The position numbers were made by a program, and so were the translations under genes. The notes under the pieces were generated by a model. The model saw nothing but the letters and a program-made list of their open reading frames with translations, ran no database searches and was not told the DNA's origin. This document shows, piece after piece, positions 23,858 to 34,062 of a DNA stretch of 44,480 bases. The stretch covers positions 1-44,480 of the forward strand of contig NZ_JAKFGM010000004.1 in NCBI RefSeq assembly GCF_021502585.1, written 5' to 3'. Origin of the DNA: Sphingomonas cremea. Lineage in GTDB: Bacteria > Pseudomonadota > Alphaproteobacteria > Sphingomonadales > Sphingomonadaceae. Every line of letters starts with the position of its first letter. Positions within the stretch are counted from its first letter, which is position 1.

Positions 23858-25468
23858 CTAAGGCGTAGCCGTTCGGCGAATGAAGTCGGCGACATTGTCA
23901 TGCAGCGCCTTCAGTGACGGCAGGTGCGCGTAAACCATGTGCCCGGACTCATAATAACGATACTCGATATTGCCCTTTAGGCTGGCCGGGATCGGCAGGT
24001 GCCGCATCTCAAATCGTCCAGCAAAATAGGGCGTCGACACATCATAATAGCCGCCATTGACCATGACTTTGAGATCCGGGTTCTGCTTCATGGCGGTGGC
24101 GAGGTCGGGCAGGACATTGGGTAGCGCGATCAGCGCCCGCTCCGCGCCCGGCGGCTTGTGCCTGTAATCCCAGCTCTCATAAATCGAGATACCCGATTTA
24201 AAGGCGATGCCCGGCTCGTAATGAAGGCTTCCGCGCACATAGCTATTGAACGCGCCAACATAGGCCGCGCTGATTGCACTGCTTTGCGGATCATAGGTCG
24301 CGACCTTGCTCAACGGATCGAGGGTCGCGCCTAGAAAACGGGTATCGAGCGTGCCGACCGTTTGCTCCTGGTCGCCGAGCAGCTCCTTTTGGAAGGCGCC
24401 GTACTGGATTCGCAAATTGGTCTTGAGCAGGTAGGAAACGGATAGGCCGGTGAATGCCGACAATTGCTGCGCGACGCGCTGACGCTCTTCGTCGGGAAGG
24501 TCGCTGCCCTTGATCAGCGCCTGCAGATATTCGGTCGTCGCGAAATTCTCTACCCGGCCGAGGTAGCTTTGCAGGTCGCCGTCGGGCCGTGCGATTCGAT
24601 TATGATACCAGGCGGTCGCCGCATAAGTCGGCAGGGTCATGACATAGGGCAGGTCGACTCCGGGGTTCATCTGCGGATCGTCGGGAAGCAGATCCCATGC
24701 GAGGATGTCGGACAGGAGGATGACGCCATTCAAATCGATGTCCTGCGACTGCAGCGACAGCGCCATGCCCGCAGCGCGCATCGTGCCGTAGCTTTCGCCG
24801 AAGATATATTTGGGCGAATTCCAGCGGTCATATTTGGACAGGAACTGGGCGATGAACTGGGTGAAGGCGTCGATATCCTGGTCGACGCCGTAAAAAGCCT
24901 TTTCCTTGTCCTTGCCCGCAATCCGGCTGAAGCCCGTGCCGGGCGCATCCACGAACACAAGATCGGACGCGTCGAGCAAACTCTGTTCATTGTTGACGAT
25001 GGAATAGGGAGCGGCAGGGGTGTGCCTGCCATCCGCAGTCTGCACCCGGACCGGGCCGAATGCGCCCATGTGCAGCCACACCGTCGAGGATCCCGGACCG
25101 CCGTTGAACAGGAAGGTGACCGGTCGGTTGGTGGAAGGTGCGCCATCCTTGAAATAGGCGGTGTAAAACATTGACGCTTCCGCCTTGGGCTTGGCGTCAT
25201 CCTTTTCCTTGTCCTTATCGGCGTCCGCGGCGGCCTCAAGAAACTCCGTGTCATCCCAGTCCTTGGCATGGACCACCAGGGTTCCGGCCACGGCCTGATA
25301 ATCGATACGACGGCCAGCGATGGTCACAGAACCACGTGACCGTTGCTCGCTTGTTCCAAAGATCGGTTTAGCCGGGGCCGTGGCTTCCGTGGTGACTGCG
25401 GCGGGCACATCTGCCTGCATGGCGGGAGTCGGAGCGAGCAGCGCAGCAACGAGAAGGGACAGGTTCAT
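23858..25468 (-). CDS. S10 family serine carboxypeptidase, exported
   Basis: A 536-residue peptidase of the S10 (carboxypeptidase Y-like) family in its bacterial form. An N-terminal segment (about 1-20) looks like a signal peptide. The catalytic Ser is in FGESYGTMRA near 228-237, the oxyanion-hole motif is FLFNGGPGSSTVWLHMG near 119-135, the catalytic Asp in NGGYYDVSTP near 470-479, and the His in YYESGHMVY near 507-515. A charged low-complexity stretch (DADKDKEKDDAKPKAEA) lies near 82-98. It likely removes C-terminal residues from peptides in the periplasm. It follows the TonB receptor by 79 bases in the same direction, a pairing often seen in peptide-using sphingomonads. Confidence 0.92.
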   Translation of the reverse strand: MNLSLLVAALLAPTPAMQADVPAAVTTEATAPAKPIFGTSEQRSRGSVTIAGRRIDYQAVAGTLVVHAKDWDDTEFLEAAADADKDKEKDDAKPKAEASMFYTAYFKDGAPSTNRPVTFLFNGGPGSSTVWLHMGAFGPVRVQTADGRHTPAAPYSIVNNEQSLLDASDLVFVDAPGTGFSRIAGKDKEKAFYGVDQDIDAFTQFIAQFLSKYDRWNSPKYIFGESYGTMRAAGMALSLQSQDIDLNGVILLSDILAWDLLPDDPQMNPGVDLPYVMTLPTYAATAWYHNRIARPDGDLQSYLGRVENFATTEYLQALIKGSDLPDEERQRVAQQLSAFTGLSVSYLLKTNLRIQYGAFQKELLGDQEQTVGTLDTRFLGATLDPLSKVATYDPQSSAISAAYVGAFNSYVRGSLHYEPGIAFKSGISIYESWDYRHKPPGAERALIALPNVLPDLATAMKQNPDLKVMVNGGYYDVSTPYFAGRFEMRHLPIPASLKGNIEYRYYESGHMVYAHLPSLKALHDNVADFIRRTATP

Positions 25469-25547
25469 GCGGGCAAGCGCTCCGGTGCGTGGTGGGACGG
25501 GACCGCGCGACTGATTGCAACTGCCGGCGCCGCGCGCAAGCCCGCGC

Positions 25548-27662
25548 CTATAATCCGAAGCTTGCGGTCAATCGGATGTCCCGCCCGGCCAGCGGCGCAT
25601 AGTCTTTCAGCAGGCTCGAGCTGCGCCTCGCCACAACATCGAAGATATTATTGGCAGCGATGCTGAGGGTGAGGTCGGGCCTGTCGCTAAGCGGGTGCCA
25701 GTCGAGCGAGGCGTTGAGCAGGGTAAAGCCGGCCGTTTCCGTTTCCAGCGGTGCGTTGCGATTCTGGCGGAAGGCATGTTCAACCTCGACCCGGCCTTTG
25801 AACGGGCCCTTGGTTCCGCTGATCCCGCCCAAAAGGCGAAACGGCGGGATCTGCGGCGCCGGGCCGAAACTCTTGACCGTAGCGTGGACATAGTCGGCGA
25901 TCAGGTCGCCGTCCCAATGGATCCCGAGTGCATTGCCAAATTCGGCCTCGGCTTCCAGCTCGAACCCATAATAGTTCGCTTTGTCCTGTTGGGCGACATA
26001 GACCGGCAGATTATCCTCAATCTCGCCATTCGGTGCCTGGAAGATGAAGTTGGAGAAGTGGCTGTAATAGCCCGTCGCGGTAAGGTGCAGCGGCCCCGCC
26101 AGTTTTCGCAGGCTGGCCTCGAACGAGATGCTTCGCTCGGTGTCGAGGTCGGGGTTGCCGACCTCAAAGGCCTGGGTTCCAGCGTGAGGGCCATTAGCGA
26201 ACAGCTCGTCGATCGAGGGTGCGCGCGAAGCGTAGGACAGAGTTCCGCCAGCCCGCCATCCTGGCGAGATTTCATATGCTGCGCCGAGCGATCCGGAGAC
26301 CGTGGTAAAGTTGCGCCTCATTGAAGGCGTGCCGAGGGTTTCATCTTCTGCTGCCGACAGCTTGCTGAACTCGACGCGCGCCCCGCCTTCGATGCGAAGC
26401 GGTCCGCGAACCAGGCTCTGCATCGTGAACAGGCCGAATTGCCTTTGCTTGCTGGGCGGAAGGAACTTCTCGTCCCCATCGATGTGCAGCTTGCGATCCA
26501 GATACTGGATGCCCGTGGTACCGCCCCAGCCGGCGCGATCGGACTGGACCAGTTCTGCGCGTCCCTCACCGCCTTTGGTCTTGAAGGTCGATCCGATTGC
26601 GCCGCTGTCCTCGATCTCGTTATGTCGATAATTGGCGTAACCGGCGCGCGCGCGGATCTGGTTGAAAAGACCAGTCAACGGGATTTCGGCGCGTGCATCG
26701 TAGCGGGTCTGCTTGACGTCGATGGTCGGAGCTTCCGCCTCGATATCCGGATCAAGCGAGTAGCGGATGGGGACTCCGTAGAGCGCGTCATGGCGGGTAA
26801 CCGATACGCCGAGATTTAGGTTTCCATCGACATAGCCAAGGCCCCCCGAGACCTCCCAGCTCTTGGCGGCGCTATTGGGCAGATCGCCTTTGAGATCGGC
26901 CAATTCCCGGATTTCCGGGTCAGGGCTGGCGGCAGCCTGATCGCGCAAGGCCTTCGTCAAAATATGACCGCCAGTTCGCAGTTCGTCGCTCTTCGACCAG
27001 TTGCCGTCGGCATGGATGATGAAATGGCTGACCACAGGAACGTCGACCGAAAGATTGGCGGAGCGTTCATTGGCTGCAGTGCCATAAGACAACAGGCCGT
27101 TGACACCCACGGGCCCTTCCGGCTCGGTCCGCGGAATGCGCCGATCGATGACGTTGACCACGCCGCCGATTGCAGACGATCCGTAAAGCAGGGCAGCCGG
27201 CCCTCGAAGCACCTCGATCCGTTCGGCAGTCAACGGATTTAGCGATACGGCGTGATCCGGGCTCGATGCCGAGACGTCGAAGTTGCCGATCCCGTCGGTC
27301 AGGATCCGCACGCGATCGCCCGACAGCCCACGCAGGATCGGCCGCGACGCGGTCGGACCGAAGCTGCTAGCCGTGATGCCCGGTTGCCGGGCTAAAGTTT
27401 CGCCGATGCTAGGGCGCAAATCCGTGGCCAGGTCGTCGCCGCTGAGCACCGACAGGCCGCCAAGTGCGTCGCCGGCCTTCTTTCGAACGCCGGTAACGAC
27501 AATCACTTCGTCATTGTCATGATGCTCCTCGTCCTGGGCGCCGTCCGTGGCTGCAGGAGCGGCATCGGACGAAGTCGGAGCAGCATCGGCCTGAGCCAGG
27601 GCCGGCGCGGGGCAAAGTGCAACAGCAAGGGCAAGCAACGAAGATGAGCGGGTCATTGTCAT
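25548..27662 (-). CDS. TonB-dependent receptor, ZnuD-like
   Basis: An outer-membrane 22-strand barrel with a plug domain. From ATG 27662 it is 704 residues, with a signal peptide ending near residue 23 (LLALAVALCPAPALA). A TonB box-like VIVVTGVRKK lies near 54, and the plug has RPILRGLSGDRVRILTDGIGNFDVSASSPDHAV, typical of the zinc receptor ZnuD, and VEVLRGPAALLYGSSAIGGVVNVID-type text. The C-terminus ends in the aromatic/Leu signature RLTASFGL. A His/Asp-rich patch (EEHHDNDE, near 43) could bind metal. An ATG at 27689 would add nine residues, but neither start has a clear SD. Zinc uptake is inferred. Confidence 0.87.
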   Translation of the reverse strand: MTMTRSSSLLALAVALCPAPALAQADAAPTSSDAAPAATDGAQDEEHHDNDEVIVVTGVRKKAGDALGGLSVLSGDDLATDLRPSIGETLARQPGITASSFGPTASRPILRGLSGDRVRILTDGIGNFDVSASSPDHAVSLNPLTAERIEVLRGPAALLYGSSAIGGVVNVIDRRIPRTEPEGPVGVNGLLSYGTAANERSANLSVDVPVVSHFIIHADGNWSKSDELRTGGHILTKALRDQAAASPDPEIRELADLKGDLPNSAAKSWEVSGGLGYVDGNLNLGVSVTRHDALYGVPIRYSLDPDIEAEAPTIDVKQTRYDARAEIPLTGLFNQIRARAGYANYRHNEIEDSGAIGSTFKTKGGEGRAELVQSDRAGWGGTTGIQYLDRKLHIDGDEKFLPPSKQRQFGLFTMQSLVRGPLRIEGGARVEFSKLSAAEDETLGTPSMRRNFTTVSGSLGAAYEISPGWRAGGTLSYASRAPSIDELFANGPHAGTQAFEVGNPDLDTERSISFEASLRKLAGPLHLTATGYYSHFSNFIFQAPNGEIEDNLPVYVAQQDKANYYGFELEAEAEFGNALGIHWDGDLIADYVHATVKSFGPAPQIPPFRLLGGISGTKGPFKGRVEVEHAFRQNRNAPLETETAGFTLLNASLDWHPLSDRPDLTLSIAANNIFDVVARRSSSLLKDYAPLAGRDIRLTASFGL

Positions 27663-27697
27663 CCGGAATCTGCAGGGGATGCCGGTCATTACTTATA

Positions 27698-27709
27698 ATG
27701 TTACAACAT
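27698..27709. promoter_or_regulatory. Palindrome upstream of the TonB receptor, possible metal-regulator box
   Basis: ATGTT-AC-AACAT is a perfect 5-bp inverted repeat 36 bases before the chosen receptor start and within an AT-rich promoter-like stretch (TTATAATG). Its arms resemble the half sites of Zur/Fur-type boxes (TGTTATA...TATAACA), but the spacer is shorter. The region is shared with the divergent threonine-synthase-like gene. Confidence 0.35.
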
Positions 27710-27803
27710 CGCAAACGATATACCGTCTCTTCGTCGCTTGGAGACCGCCGTTCATCGAATGGAAGGCCTCGCTCGATCCGCTTCGTCGCGCTACGCGTGG
27801 GCC

Positions 27804-29006
27804 ATGTTCATGACCCATCTCGAATGTTCGCTGACCGGGGAGCGCTATGACGCCGACCGGCTTCAAAACCTGTCCGGTGCAGGAAAGCCGCTGCTTGCCC
27901 GCTATGACCTGGAGGCGGTCGCACGGTGCCTCACTCGCGACGTGCTGGCATCCCGGCCCGCAGGAATGTGGAAGTGGCGCGAATTGTTGCCGCTGCCGAT
28001 AGGAGCGGACCCGGTCAGCCTCGGCGAGCCTGAGACGCCGCTGATTACACTTGACCGAATCGGCGCGCGTCAGGGCGCGAGGGCGCCGATCGTCAAGGAC
28101 GAGGGTCGCCTTCCAACGGGTTCATTCAAGGCGCGCGGAATGGCGGCGGCGGTCAGCATGGCGAAGCATTTTGGCGTCGAGCGCATTGCCATTCCGACCA
28201 ATGGCAATGCCGGCGCGGCGCTAGCCGCCTATGCCGCGCGGGCCGGGATCGGGGCGTTGGTGATTTGTCCGGAAGAAACGCCCGATATCAACATCCGCGA
28301 GACGACTGCCCTTGGCGCAGGAGTGATCGTCGCCGACGGCCAGATCGACGAATGCGGCCGGATCGTCGGGGAAGGCGCAGCGGCGGGTCGCTGGTTCGAC
28401 TGTTCGACCTTGAAGGAGCCTTATCGCCTGGAAGGCAAGAAGGTGATGGGACTGGAACTGGCCGAGCAATTGGGGTGGGAGCTACCCGACGCGATTTTCT
28501 ATCCCACCGGTGGCGGCACCGGCCTGATCGGGATGTGGAAGGGGTTCGACGAGCTGGAGCAGATCGGCCTGATTGGCTCCAAGCGGCCGCGAATGATCGC
28601 GGTCCAGGCCGCAGGTTGTGCGCCGATGGTACGCGCCTGGGAGCAGGGCGATGAGTTTGCCGAGCGATGGGAAGGCGCCGCGACCATGGCCACCGGTATC
28701 CGCGTTCCCAAGGCGGTCGGCGATTTCCTCATCCTTCGCACCGTGCGCGACAGCAACGGCGCGGCGATTGCGGTTCGGGACGAGGCGATCATGGAGGCGG
28801 TCGATGACGCAGCCCGGCTCGACGGCATGCTGCTTTGCCCGGAAGGCGGGGCGGTGCTCGCCGCCTGGCGCGAGGCGCTCCATCACAAGCTGATCGGAGC
28901 GGACGACCGGGTCGTGCTTTTCAACTGCGCCAATGGCAATAAATATCCATTGGCCGACCGGTCGCGACACATGCGCCTCGCGGAGATGGTTGCGAGCGAG
29001 ATCTGA
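27804..29006 (+). CDS. Threonine synthase-like PLP enzyme
   Basis: A fold-type II PLP enzyme of about 400 residues, of the short (archaeal/ThrC2-like) threonine synthase type, which converts O-phosphohomoserine to threonine. Marks are HLECSLTGERYDADRL near 4-19, the PLP Lys in RLPTGSFKARGMAAA near 105-119, PTNGNAGAALAAYAARAG, and the phosphate loop FYPTGGGTGLIGMWKG near 231-246. The start is uncertain: ATG 27804 or 27810 begins the conserved region, but no good SD is seen, and earlier in-frame starts exist (27759). Related deaminases cannot be fully excluded. It stands alone, divergent from the TonB receptor. Confidence 0.82.
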   Translation: MFMTHLECSLTGERYDADRLQNLSGAGKPLLARYDLEAVARCLTRDVLASRPAGMWKWRELLPLPIGADPVSLGEPETPLITLDRIGARQGARAPIVKDEGRLPTGSFKARGMAAAVSMAKHFGVERIAIPTNGNAGAALAAYAARAGIGALVICPEETPDINIRETTALGAGVIVADGQIDECGRIVGEGAAAGRWFDCSTLKEPYRLEGKKVMGLELAEQLGWELPDAIFYPTGGGTGLIGMWKGFDELEQIGLIGSKRPRMIAVQAAGCAPMVRAWEQGDEFAERWEGAATMATGIRVPKAVGDFLILRTVRDSNGAAIAVRDEAIMEAVDDAARLDGMLLCPEGGAVLAAWREALHHKLIGADDRVVLFNCANGNKYPLADRSRHMRLAEMVASEI

Positions 29007-29027
29007 GCCGCTCCGCGACCTGTCGTA

Positions 29028-30251
29028 TCACCCGATCAGTCGAAGATAGTTTTGGACTACTTCAGTTAGGGTTGCTGACCATGTGAAAGCTGCCGCCGAT
29101 GCGGCAGCAGCCGCGCCGAGTTGCACCCGCCTCCGCGCGTTATGCACAAGGTCGCCTAACGCATCGACATATCCGGCCACGTCATGGGGCCGCACCAGCA
29201 CGCCATTGTCGTTGTGGGAAATCAGTGCCTGCGCGCTCGGCACATCAGCACTAATGACCGCCAGGCCTGCGGCCATGGCCTCCAGGTTGACGTTGCCGAA
29301 GGCCTCTGTCGTGCTCGGGTTGATCAGCACGTCGGCGCTGGCGATGGCCACGGACAGGTCCGGGCCCGAAAGATGGCCGAGGAAACGCGCACCGCCAGGC
29401 AGCTGCCGCGCAAACTCGACCTTGGCGGGTCCGTCGCCGACGATCATCGGACGCACCCTCAGGCCCGCCTCGTTGGCCTGTGCAATCATCGACGAAAATT
29501 CGGCGATTCCTTTCTCTCGGACGAGCCTGCCGAAAAACAGTGGGACGATGTCCGCATCATCCCAGCCTTGTGACCGCCGCCACTCAAGATTGCGAAATGT
29601 CGGATGGAATCGCTGCCGGTCGACGCCGCGCGACCAGACCGCAATGCGATTATCCATGTTCCAGGATCGAAGCTCTTCCAGGATCTGGGAATTGGGGACC
29701 AGCACCAGGTCAGATCGGGCGTAAAAGGTCCGGAGATATCGCTCCGCCCAAGGCCGGAAGGCGCGCAGCCCGTAATATTCGAAATAGGTCTCGAACCTTG
29801 TGTGGAGGCTGGTTACGAGTGGGCACCCGAGTTCCCGCGCAAGCTGCTGGGCCTGATATCCCTGCGGATCCGGCGCAGATACGTGGATATTGGTCGGTGC
29901 AAATCGGCGGACGTCCGCCTTGGTGCGCTCATCGAGCCCTAGCGTCAGGCGGTACTCGCTTCGCCCCGGCAGAGCCACGGAACGCACCGAAACCAGTTCC
30001 CCCGCCGGCTCGAACGCCGGTTCGGGGACAGTGGGCGAATAGACCCGGACCTGTGCGCCTTCCTGCAGAAGGTAGGATACGAGATGGTTGAGCGCATTGT
30101 TCGCACCGTCGCGCACGCAATTATAATTGCCGCAAAAGAGCGCGATTCGAAGGTCTCGCGCGCTGGTGCCTGACGCGGGCAGAAAATCCTCGTCGCATTC
30201 CGACTCCGCCGCCGCATGTGGAACAGCAGTCGGAAGACCCAAATCACTCAT
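29028..30251 (-). CDS. GT4 glycosyltransferase (alpha-mannosyl/SQD2-like), paralogue A
   Basis: A 407-residue retaining glycosyltransferase of the GT4 (GT-B fold) type. The N-terminal half has RIALFCGNYNCVRDGANNALN near 47-67 and SLHTRFETYFEYYG near 135-148. The C-terminal half has VWSRGVDRQRFHP, FFGRLVREKGI, IVGDGPAKVEF and the donor-binding EX7E-like STTEAFGNVNLEAMA near 320-334. These match enzymes that add mannose or similar sugars to glycolipids. ATG 30251 begins a Glu/Asp-rich 40-residue extension before the conserved part. A second, clearly related gene lies at 41768-42922. No polysaccharide cluster surrounds it, which favours glycolipid synthesis. Confidence 0.87.
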   Translation of the reverse strand: MSDLGLPTAVPHAAAESECDEDFLPASGTSARDLRIALFCGNYNCVRDGANNALNHLVSYLLQEGAQVRVYSPTVPEPAFEPAGELVSVRSVALPGRSEYRLTLGLDERTKADVRRFAPTNIHVSAPDPQGYQAQQLARELGCPLVTSLHTRFETYFEYYGLRAFRPWAERYLRTFYARSDLVLVPNSQILEELRSWNMDNRIAVWSRGVDRQRFHPTFRNLEWRRSQGWDDADIVPLFFGRLVREKGIAEFSSMIAQANEAGLRVRPMIVGDGPAKVEFARQLPGGARFLGHLSGPDLSVAIASADVLINPSTTEAFGNVNLEAMAAGLAVISADVPSAQALISHNDNGVLVRPHDVAGYVDALGDLVHNARRRVQLGAAAAASAAAFTWSATLTEVVQNYLRLIG

Positions 30252-30374
30252 CGCTCGTGATCCGCTCAATCGTTTCAGGCCTGTATCGTCCGCGGCGTCG
30301 CTGCTCCGCCCCGCCTGTCTGTACGATGAACGCGGACTTCGCGACCATGAATGTCGCGGTCCCTTAAACAAGTA

Positions 30375-30402
30375 AACCCCGGAGACCGAAGTCTCCGGGG
30401 TT
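30375..30402 (-). terminator. Perfect 12-bp cUUCGg hairpin in a 328-base gap
   Basis: On the minus strand AACCCCGGAGAC-TTCG-GTCTCCGGGGTT forms a perfect 12-bp stem closed by the very stable C(UUCG)G tetraloop, then the T-rich TACTTGTTT. It looks like an intrinsic terminator of a minus-strand transcript. No minus-strand gene lies directly upstream, so a small RNA of about 100 bases (from about 30500 to 30370) is possible. The rest of the gap (30252-30579) has an A-run at 30477-30484 on that strand and a 9-base direct repeat GGTTCCATG at 30399 and 30460, but no gene. Confidence 0.55.
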
Positions 30403-30579
30403 CCATGATTCGCATCCGAAGATTTGAACCACGTGAACAGAACGGTCCGACAGCGGTGCGGTTCCATGCTTCCCAAATTTTTTTGAGATTACCCTCGCCA
30501 GCTCTCACTCGGCGTGGCGACTGCGCGCTCTATCAAGCCCCCGGCTTGGCGGCTGCGCTCGGTTCTGCTTGATGGTCCT

Positions 30580-33500
30580 GTGGAGCACAGCTGGACCTTT
30601 GCGATCGATCGCGGCGGGACGTTCACCGACATTGTCGCGAACTGTTCCGATGGACGTCAGCGGGTCGGAAAGCTGCTGTCCGAGAACCCTGGTCAATATG
30701 GAGATGCCGCCCTGGAGGGCATCCGCCGTATCCTGGCGGAGGAAGAGGGCGCGCTAGGCGAAGTTCGCATGGGCACGACCGTCGCTACTAACGCGCTTCT
30801 CGAGCGTAAGGGCGAGCGGCTGGCACTGGCAATCACGCAAGGGTTCGGCGACGCGCTCAGGATCGGATATCAGGCGCGACCCGAGATCTTCGCGCGGCAC
30901 ATAATTCTGCCGACCATGCTTTATGAAGCAGTCGCCGAGATTAATGAACGGATCGGATCGGATGGATCGATCGTGCGGCCACTCGACGAGGATCAGGCGC
31001 GCGGCGAATTCAAGCGGCTTCGCAGCGAGGGATATGACGCGCTAGCCATCGTGCTGATGCACGGCTGGCGCTTCACCGGACATGAAAGCCGCCTGGCCGA
31101 AATGGCCCAGGCACTCGGCTTTGCGCAAGTGTCGGTCAGCCATGAGGTTGCGCCACTGATCAAGCTTATTGGGCGTGGCGACACCACCGTCGTCGACGCC
31201 TACCTCTCTCCGATATTGCGCCGCTATGTCGACCGGGTCGCGGGCGGGCTGGGGAGTGCAAGACTGCAATTCATGCAGTCGAACGGCGGATTGACCGACG
31301 CGCGCGCCTTTCGCGGCAAGGATGCGGTGCTGTCTGGGCCGGCCGGCGGGGTGGTCGGGATGGTCGCGGCCAGCGCACCGCACGGTACGGATCGCCTGAT
31401 CGGTTTCGACATGGGCGGCACTTCGACCGACGTGTCGCACTATGCCGGCCGCTACGAACTGGGCGACGAGAACCAAATCGCCGGGGTCCGCATCCGCGCG
31501 CCGATGATGCAGGTTCACACCATTGCCGCGGGCGGGGGTTCGATCTGCCGGTTCGACGGAATGCGCTTTCGTGTCGGCCCGGAATCGGCCGGCGCACGGC
31601 CAGGCCCGGCCTGCTATCGTGGCGGGGGACCGCTAACTGTCACTGACTGCAACCTTTTTCTAGGCCGGATTAGCGCCGAACATTTCCCGGCGGTATTCGG
31701 CCCTGGCGGCGATCAGGCCCTTGATCCCGATGCATCGCGAGACCGCCTTCAAGAAGTTGCGGCAACACTTGGTGGCTCCAAAAGTCTGGAGGAAATCGCG
31801 GAGGGCTTCCTCGCCATAGCCGTCGACAACATGGCCGCCGCCATACGCAAAATCTCGATCGCGCGGGGACATGACGTAACCCGCTACACACTCGCCTGCT
31901 TCGGCGGGGCCGGCGGCCAGCACGCATGTCGCGTGGCCGACGCGCTGGGCATGGAGCGCATACTGATCCACCCGCTGGCCGGCGTACTCTCCGCCTTTGG
32001 CATTGGTCTCGCCGACGTAAAATCGATCCGTGAGACGAGTTGGCTGAGACCGCTTGGCGATGATTTCTCGCATTGTGTTCAAGCGCTGGAGAACGCTGCG
32101 CGGAGCAACCTCTTCGATCAGGGCTTCCCGGCAGAGCAAATCCGGTTCGAACGCCGCGCAAAGTTGAGAACGCCGGGCAGCGATACGACGATCGAGATCG
32201 AAATCGAAGGCCGGGACGAAATGAGATCGGCCTTCGACGCACTCCATCGCAAACGCTTCGGCTATGTCGAGGATGTTGAGCCGGTCGTCGATTCACTTAC
32301 CGTCGAGGCGATTGGCTTCGCGCCGCATCGGCCGGTTGCGCCGGTTGCCGATACCTCGGCGAGCGGAATTATAGTTGGCCCCTCAGTGATCAACGAGCAA
32401 GGCTCGACCACGGTCGTCGACCCCGGCTGGCAAGCAGAACGGGCGCGCGACGGGACCTTGATTCTGACGCGTGCGATCCCGATCGAACGCGTTCATGCCA
32501 TTGGCACCGAGGTCGATCCGGTCCGGCTCGAGATTTTCAACAACCTGTTCATGGCCATCGCCGAGGAAATGGGTGTGGCGCTCCAATCGACCGCCACTTC
32601 TGTCAACATCAAGGAGCGTCTCGACTTCTCATGCGCCCTGTTTGATAAGTCGGGAGCGTTGATCGCCAATGCCCCGCACATCCCCGTTCACCTCGGCTCG
32701 ATGGGCGAAAGCATCCGGACAATTATCGACACTCGCGGCGGCGGGCGGGACGGTCGCGGTATTCGGCGTGGCGACGCCTATGTGCTCAATGATCCCTATC
32801 GCGGCGGCACTCACCTCCCCGATATCACGGTGATCGTGCCGGTATTCTACGGTGACGAGGTCGATCCGAGCGCATTCGTCGCGGCACGCGGCCATCATGC
32901 CGACATCGGCGGAATCGCGCCGGGATCCATGCCGCCCGAAAGCCGTACAATCGACCAGGAAGGCGTGCTGATCGACAATCAGCCGCTGGTCGACGAAGGG
33001 CATTTCCGTGAAGTCGAAATTCGCGAGCTCCTGGCCGGCGGTCCCTTTCCGGCACGCAACCCTGACCGAAATATCTCCGACCTTCGCGCCCAGCTTGCAG
33101 CCTGTATACGCGGCGCGGAAGCGCTGAGAGAAACTGGGCGCGACTACGGGCCTGAGGTGGTCGCGGCCTACATGAACCACGTCCTCGCCAACGCCGAGGA
33201 GTCGGTGCGGCGCCTGCTCGGCCGGCTCGACGACGGCGAGTTCAGCTACGAGATGGACAATGGTGCTCTTGTGAGCGTCTCGATCCGCATCGACAAGGAG
33301 ACGCGATCGGCGACGTTCGATTTCACCGGCACCAGCGCCCAGCTCGAAGACAATTTCAACGCGCCCTATTCGATCGTTCGCGCTGCTTCGCTTTATGTTG
33401 TGCGCACCCTGATCGACGACGTGATTCCCATGAACGACGGCTGCTTGCGGCCCATCAAATTGGTCGTACCCGACAGATCGATGCTCAAGCCCGCCTATCC

Positions 33501-34062
33501 GGCGGCGGTCGTCGCCGGCAATGTCGAGACCAGCCAGGTGGTGACCGACGTCTTGTTCGCCGCGACCGGGCGGCTAGCGCCCAGCCAGGGAACAATGAAC
33601 AACTTCACCTTCGGCAACGAGCGGTACCAATATTATGAAACGATTGCCGGCGGATCAGGCGCCGGGCCGGACCATGACGGGACAACCGCGGTACAGACGC
33701 ATATGACCAACAGCCGGCTGACCGATCCCGAGATACTCGAAGCCCGCCTGCCAGTCCGGCTGGAGGAATTTGCGATCCGCCACGGCTCGGGCGGGAAGGG
33801 CCGGCATCATGGAGGGGACGGGGTTGTTCGTAGCGTGACCTTCCTGGAGCCGATGCGCGCCAACATCCTTGCCAATCGCCGCAAGGTGCCGCCGCGCGGC
33901 CTCAATGGTGGTGGGGATGCCATGCCTGGTCGCAACTGGGTCGAGCGCACCGATGGCTCGGTCGAAATGCTAAGCGCCACTGCTTCCGCGGAAATGGGAA
34001 TCGGCGACCGCTTCGTTATCGAGACACCGGGCGGTGGCGGGTTCGGCGGGGAAGGGGCATGA
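30580..34062 (+). CDS. ATP-dependent 5-oxoprolinase (HyuA-HyuB fusion)
   Basis: Opens 5-oxoproline (pyroglutamate) to glutamate with ATP, in the cytoplasm. The 1160-residue product fuses a HyuA half (about 1-640) and a HyuB half (about 650-1160), the single-chain OplAH layout. HyuA marks are [12 protein letters not shown] near 7-18, [16 protein letters not shown] near 65-80, [13 protein letters not shown] near 268-280 and [16 protein letters not shown]. HyuB marks are [50 protein letters not shown] and the terminal PGGGGFG. The GTG 30580 start fits the homologous start, but the SD is weak; GTG 30514 would add 22 residues. The TGA overlaps the next ATG. Confidence 0.9.
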   Translation: MEHSWTFAIDRGGTFTDIVANCSDGRQRVGKLLSENPGQYGDAALEGIRRILAEEEGALGEVRMGTTVATNALLERKGERLALAITQGFGDALRIGYQARPEIFARHIILPTMLYEAVAEINERIGSDGSIVRPLDEDQARGEFKRLRSEGYDALAIVLMHGWRFTGHESRLAEMAQALGFAQVSVSHEVAPLIKLIGRGDTTVVDAYLSPILRRYVDRVAGGLGSARLQFMQSNGGLTDARAFRGKDAVLSGPAGGVVGMVAASAPHGTDRLIGFDMGGTSTDVSHYAGRYELGDENQIAGVRIRAPMMQVHTIAAGGGSICRFDGMRFRVGPESAGARPGPACYRGGGPLTVTDCNLFLGRISAEHFPAVFGPGGDQALDPDASRDRLQEVAATLGGSKSLEEIAEGFLAIAVDNMAAAIRKISIARGHDVTRYTLACFGGAGGQHACRVADALGMERILIHPLAGVLSAFGIGLADVKSIRETSWLRPLGDDFSHCVQALENAARSNLFDQGFPAEQIRFERRAKLRTPGSDTTIEIEIEGRDEMRSAFDALHRKRFGYVEDVEPVVDSLTVEAIGFAPHRPVAPVADTSASGIIVGPSVINEQGSTTVVDPGWQAERARDGTLILTRAIPIERVHAIGTEVDPVRLEIFNNLFMAIAEEMGVALQSTATSVNIKERLDFSCALFDKSGALIANAPHIPVHLGSMGESIRTIIDTRGGGRDGRGIRRGDAYVLNDPYRGGTHLPDITVIVPVFYGDEVDPSAFVAARGHHADIGGIAPGSMPPESRTIDQEGVLIDNQPLVDEGHFREVEIRELLAGGPFPARNPDRNISDLRAQLAACIRGAEALRETGRDYGPEVVAAYMNHVLANAEESVRRLLGRLDDGEFSYEMDNGALVSVSIRIDKETRSATFDFTGTSAQLEDNFNAPYSIVRAASLYVVRTLIDDVIPMNDGCLRPIKLVVPDRSMLKPAYPAAVVAGNVETSQVVTDVLFAATGRLAPSQGTMNNFTFGNERYQYYETIAGGSGAGPDHDGTTAVQTHMTNSRLTDPEILEARLPVRLEEFAIRHGSGGKGRHHGGDGVVRSVTFLEPMRANILANRRKVPPRGLNGGGDAMPGRNWVERTDGSVEMLSATASAEMGIGDRFVIETPGGGGFGGEGA

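Noticed and set aside
30421-30434. T-arm-like text (GATTTGAACC) suggesting a minus-strand tRNA
   Set aside because: The bases around it cannot form the acceptor, D or anticodon stems, and the T stem has mismatches.
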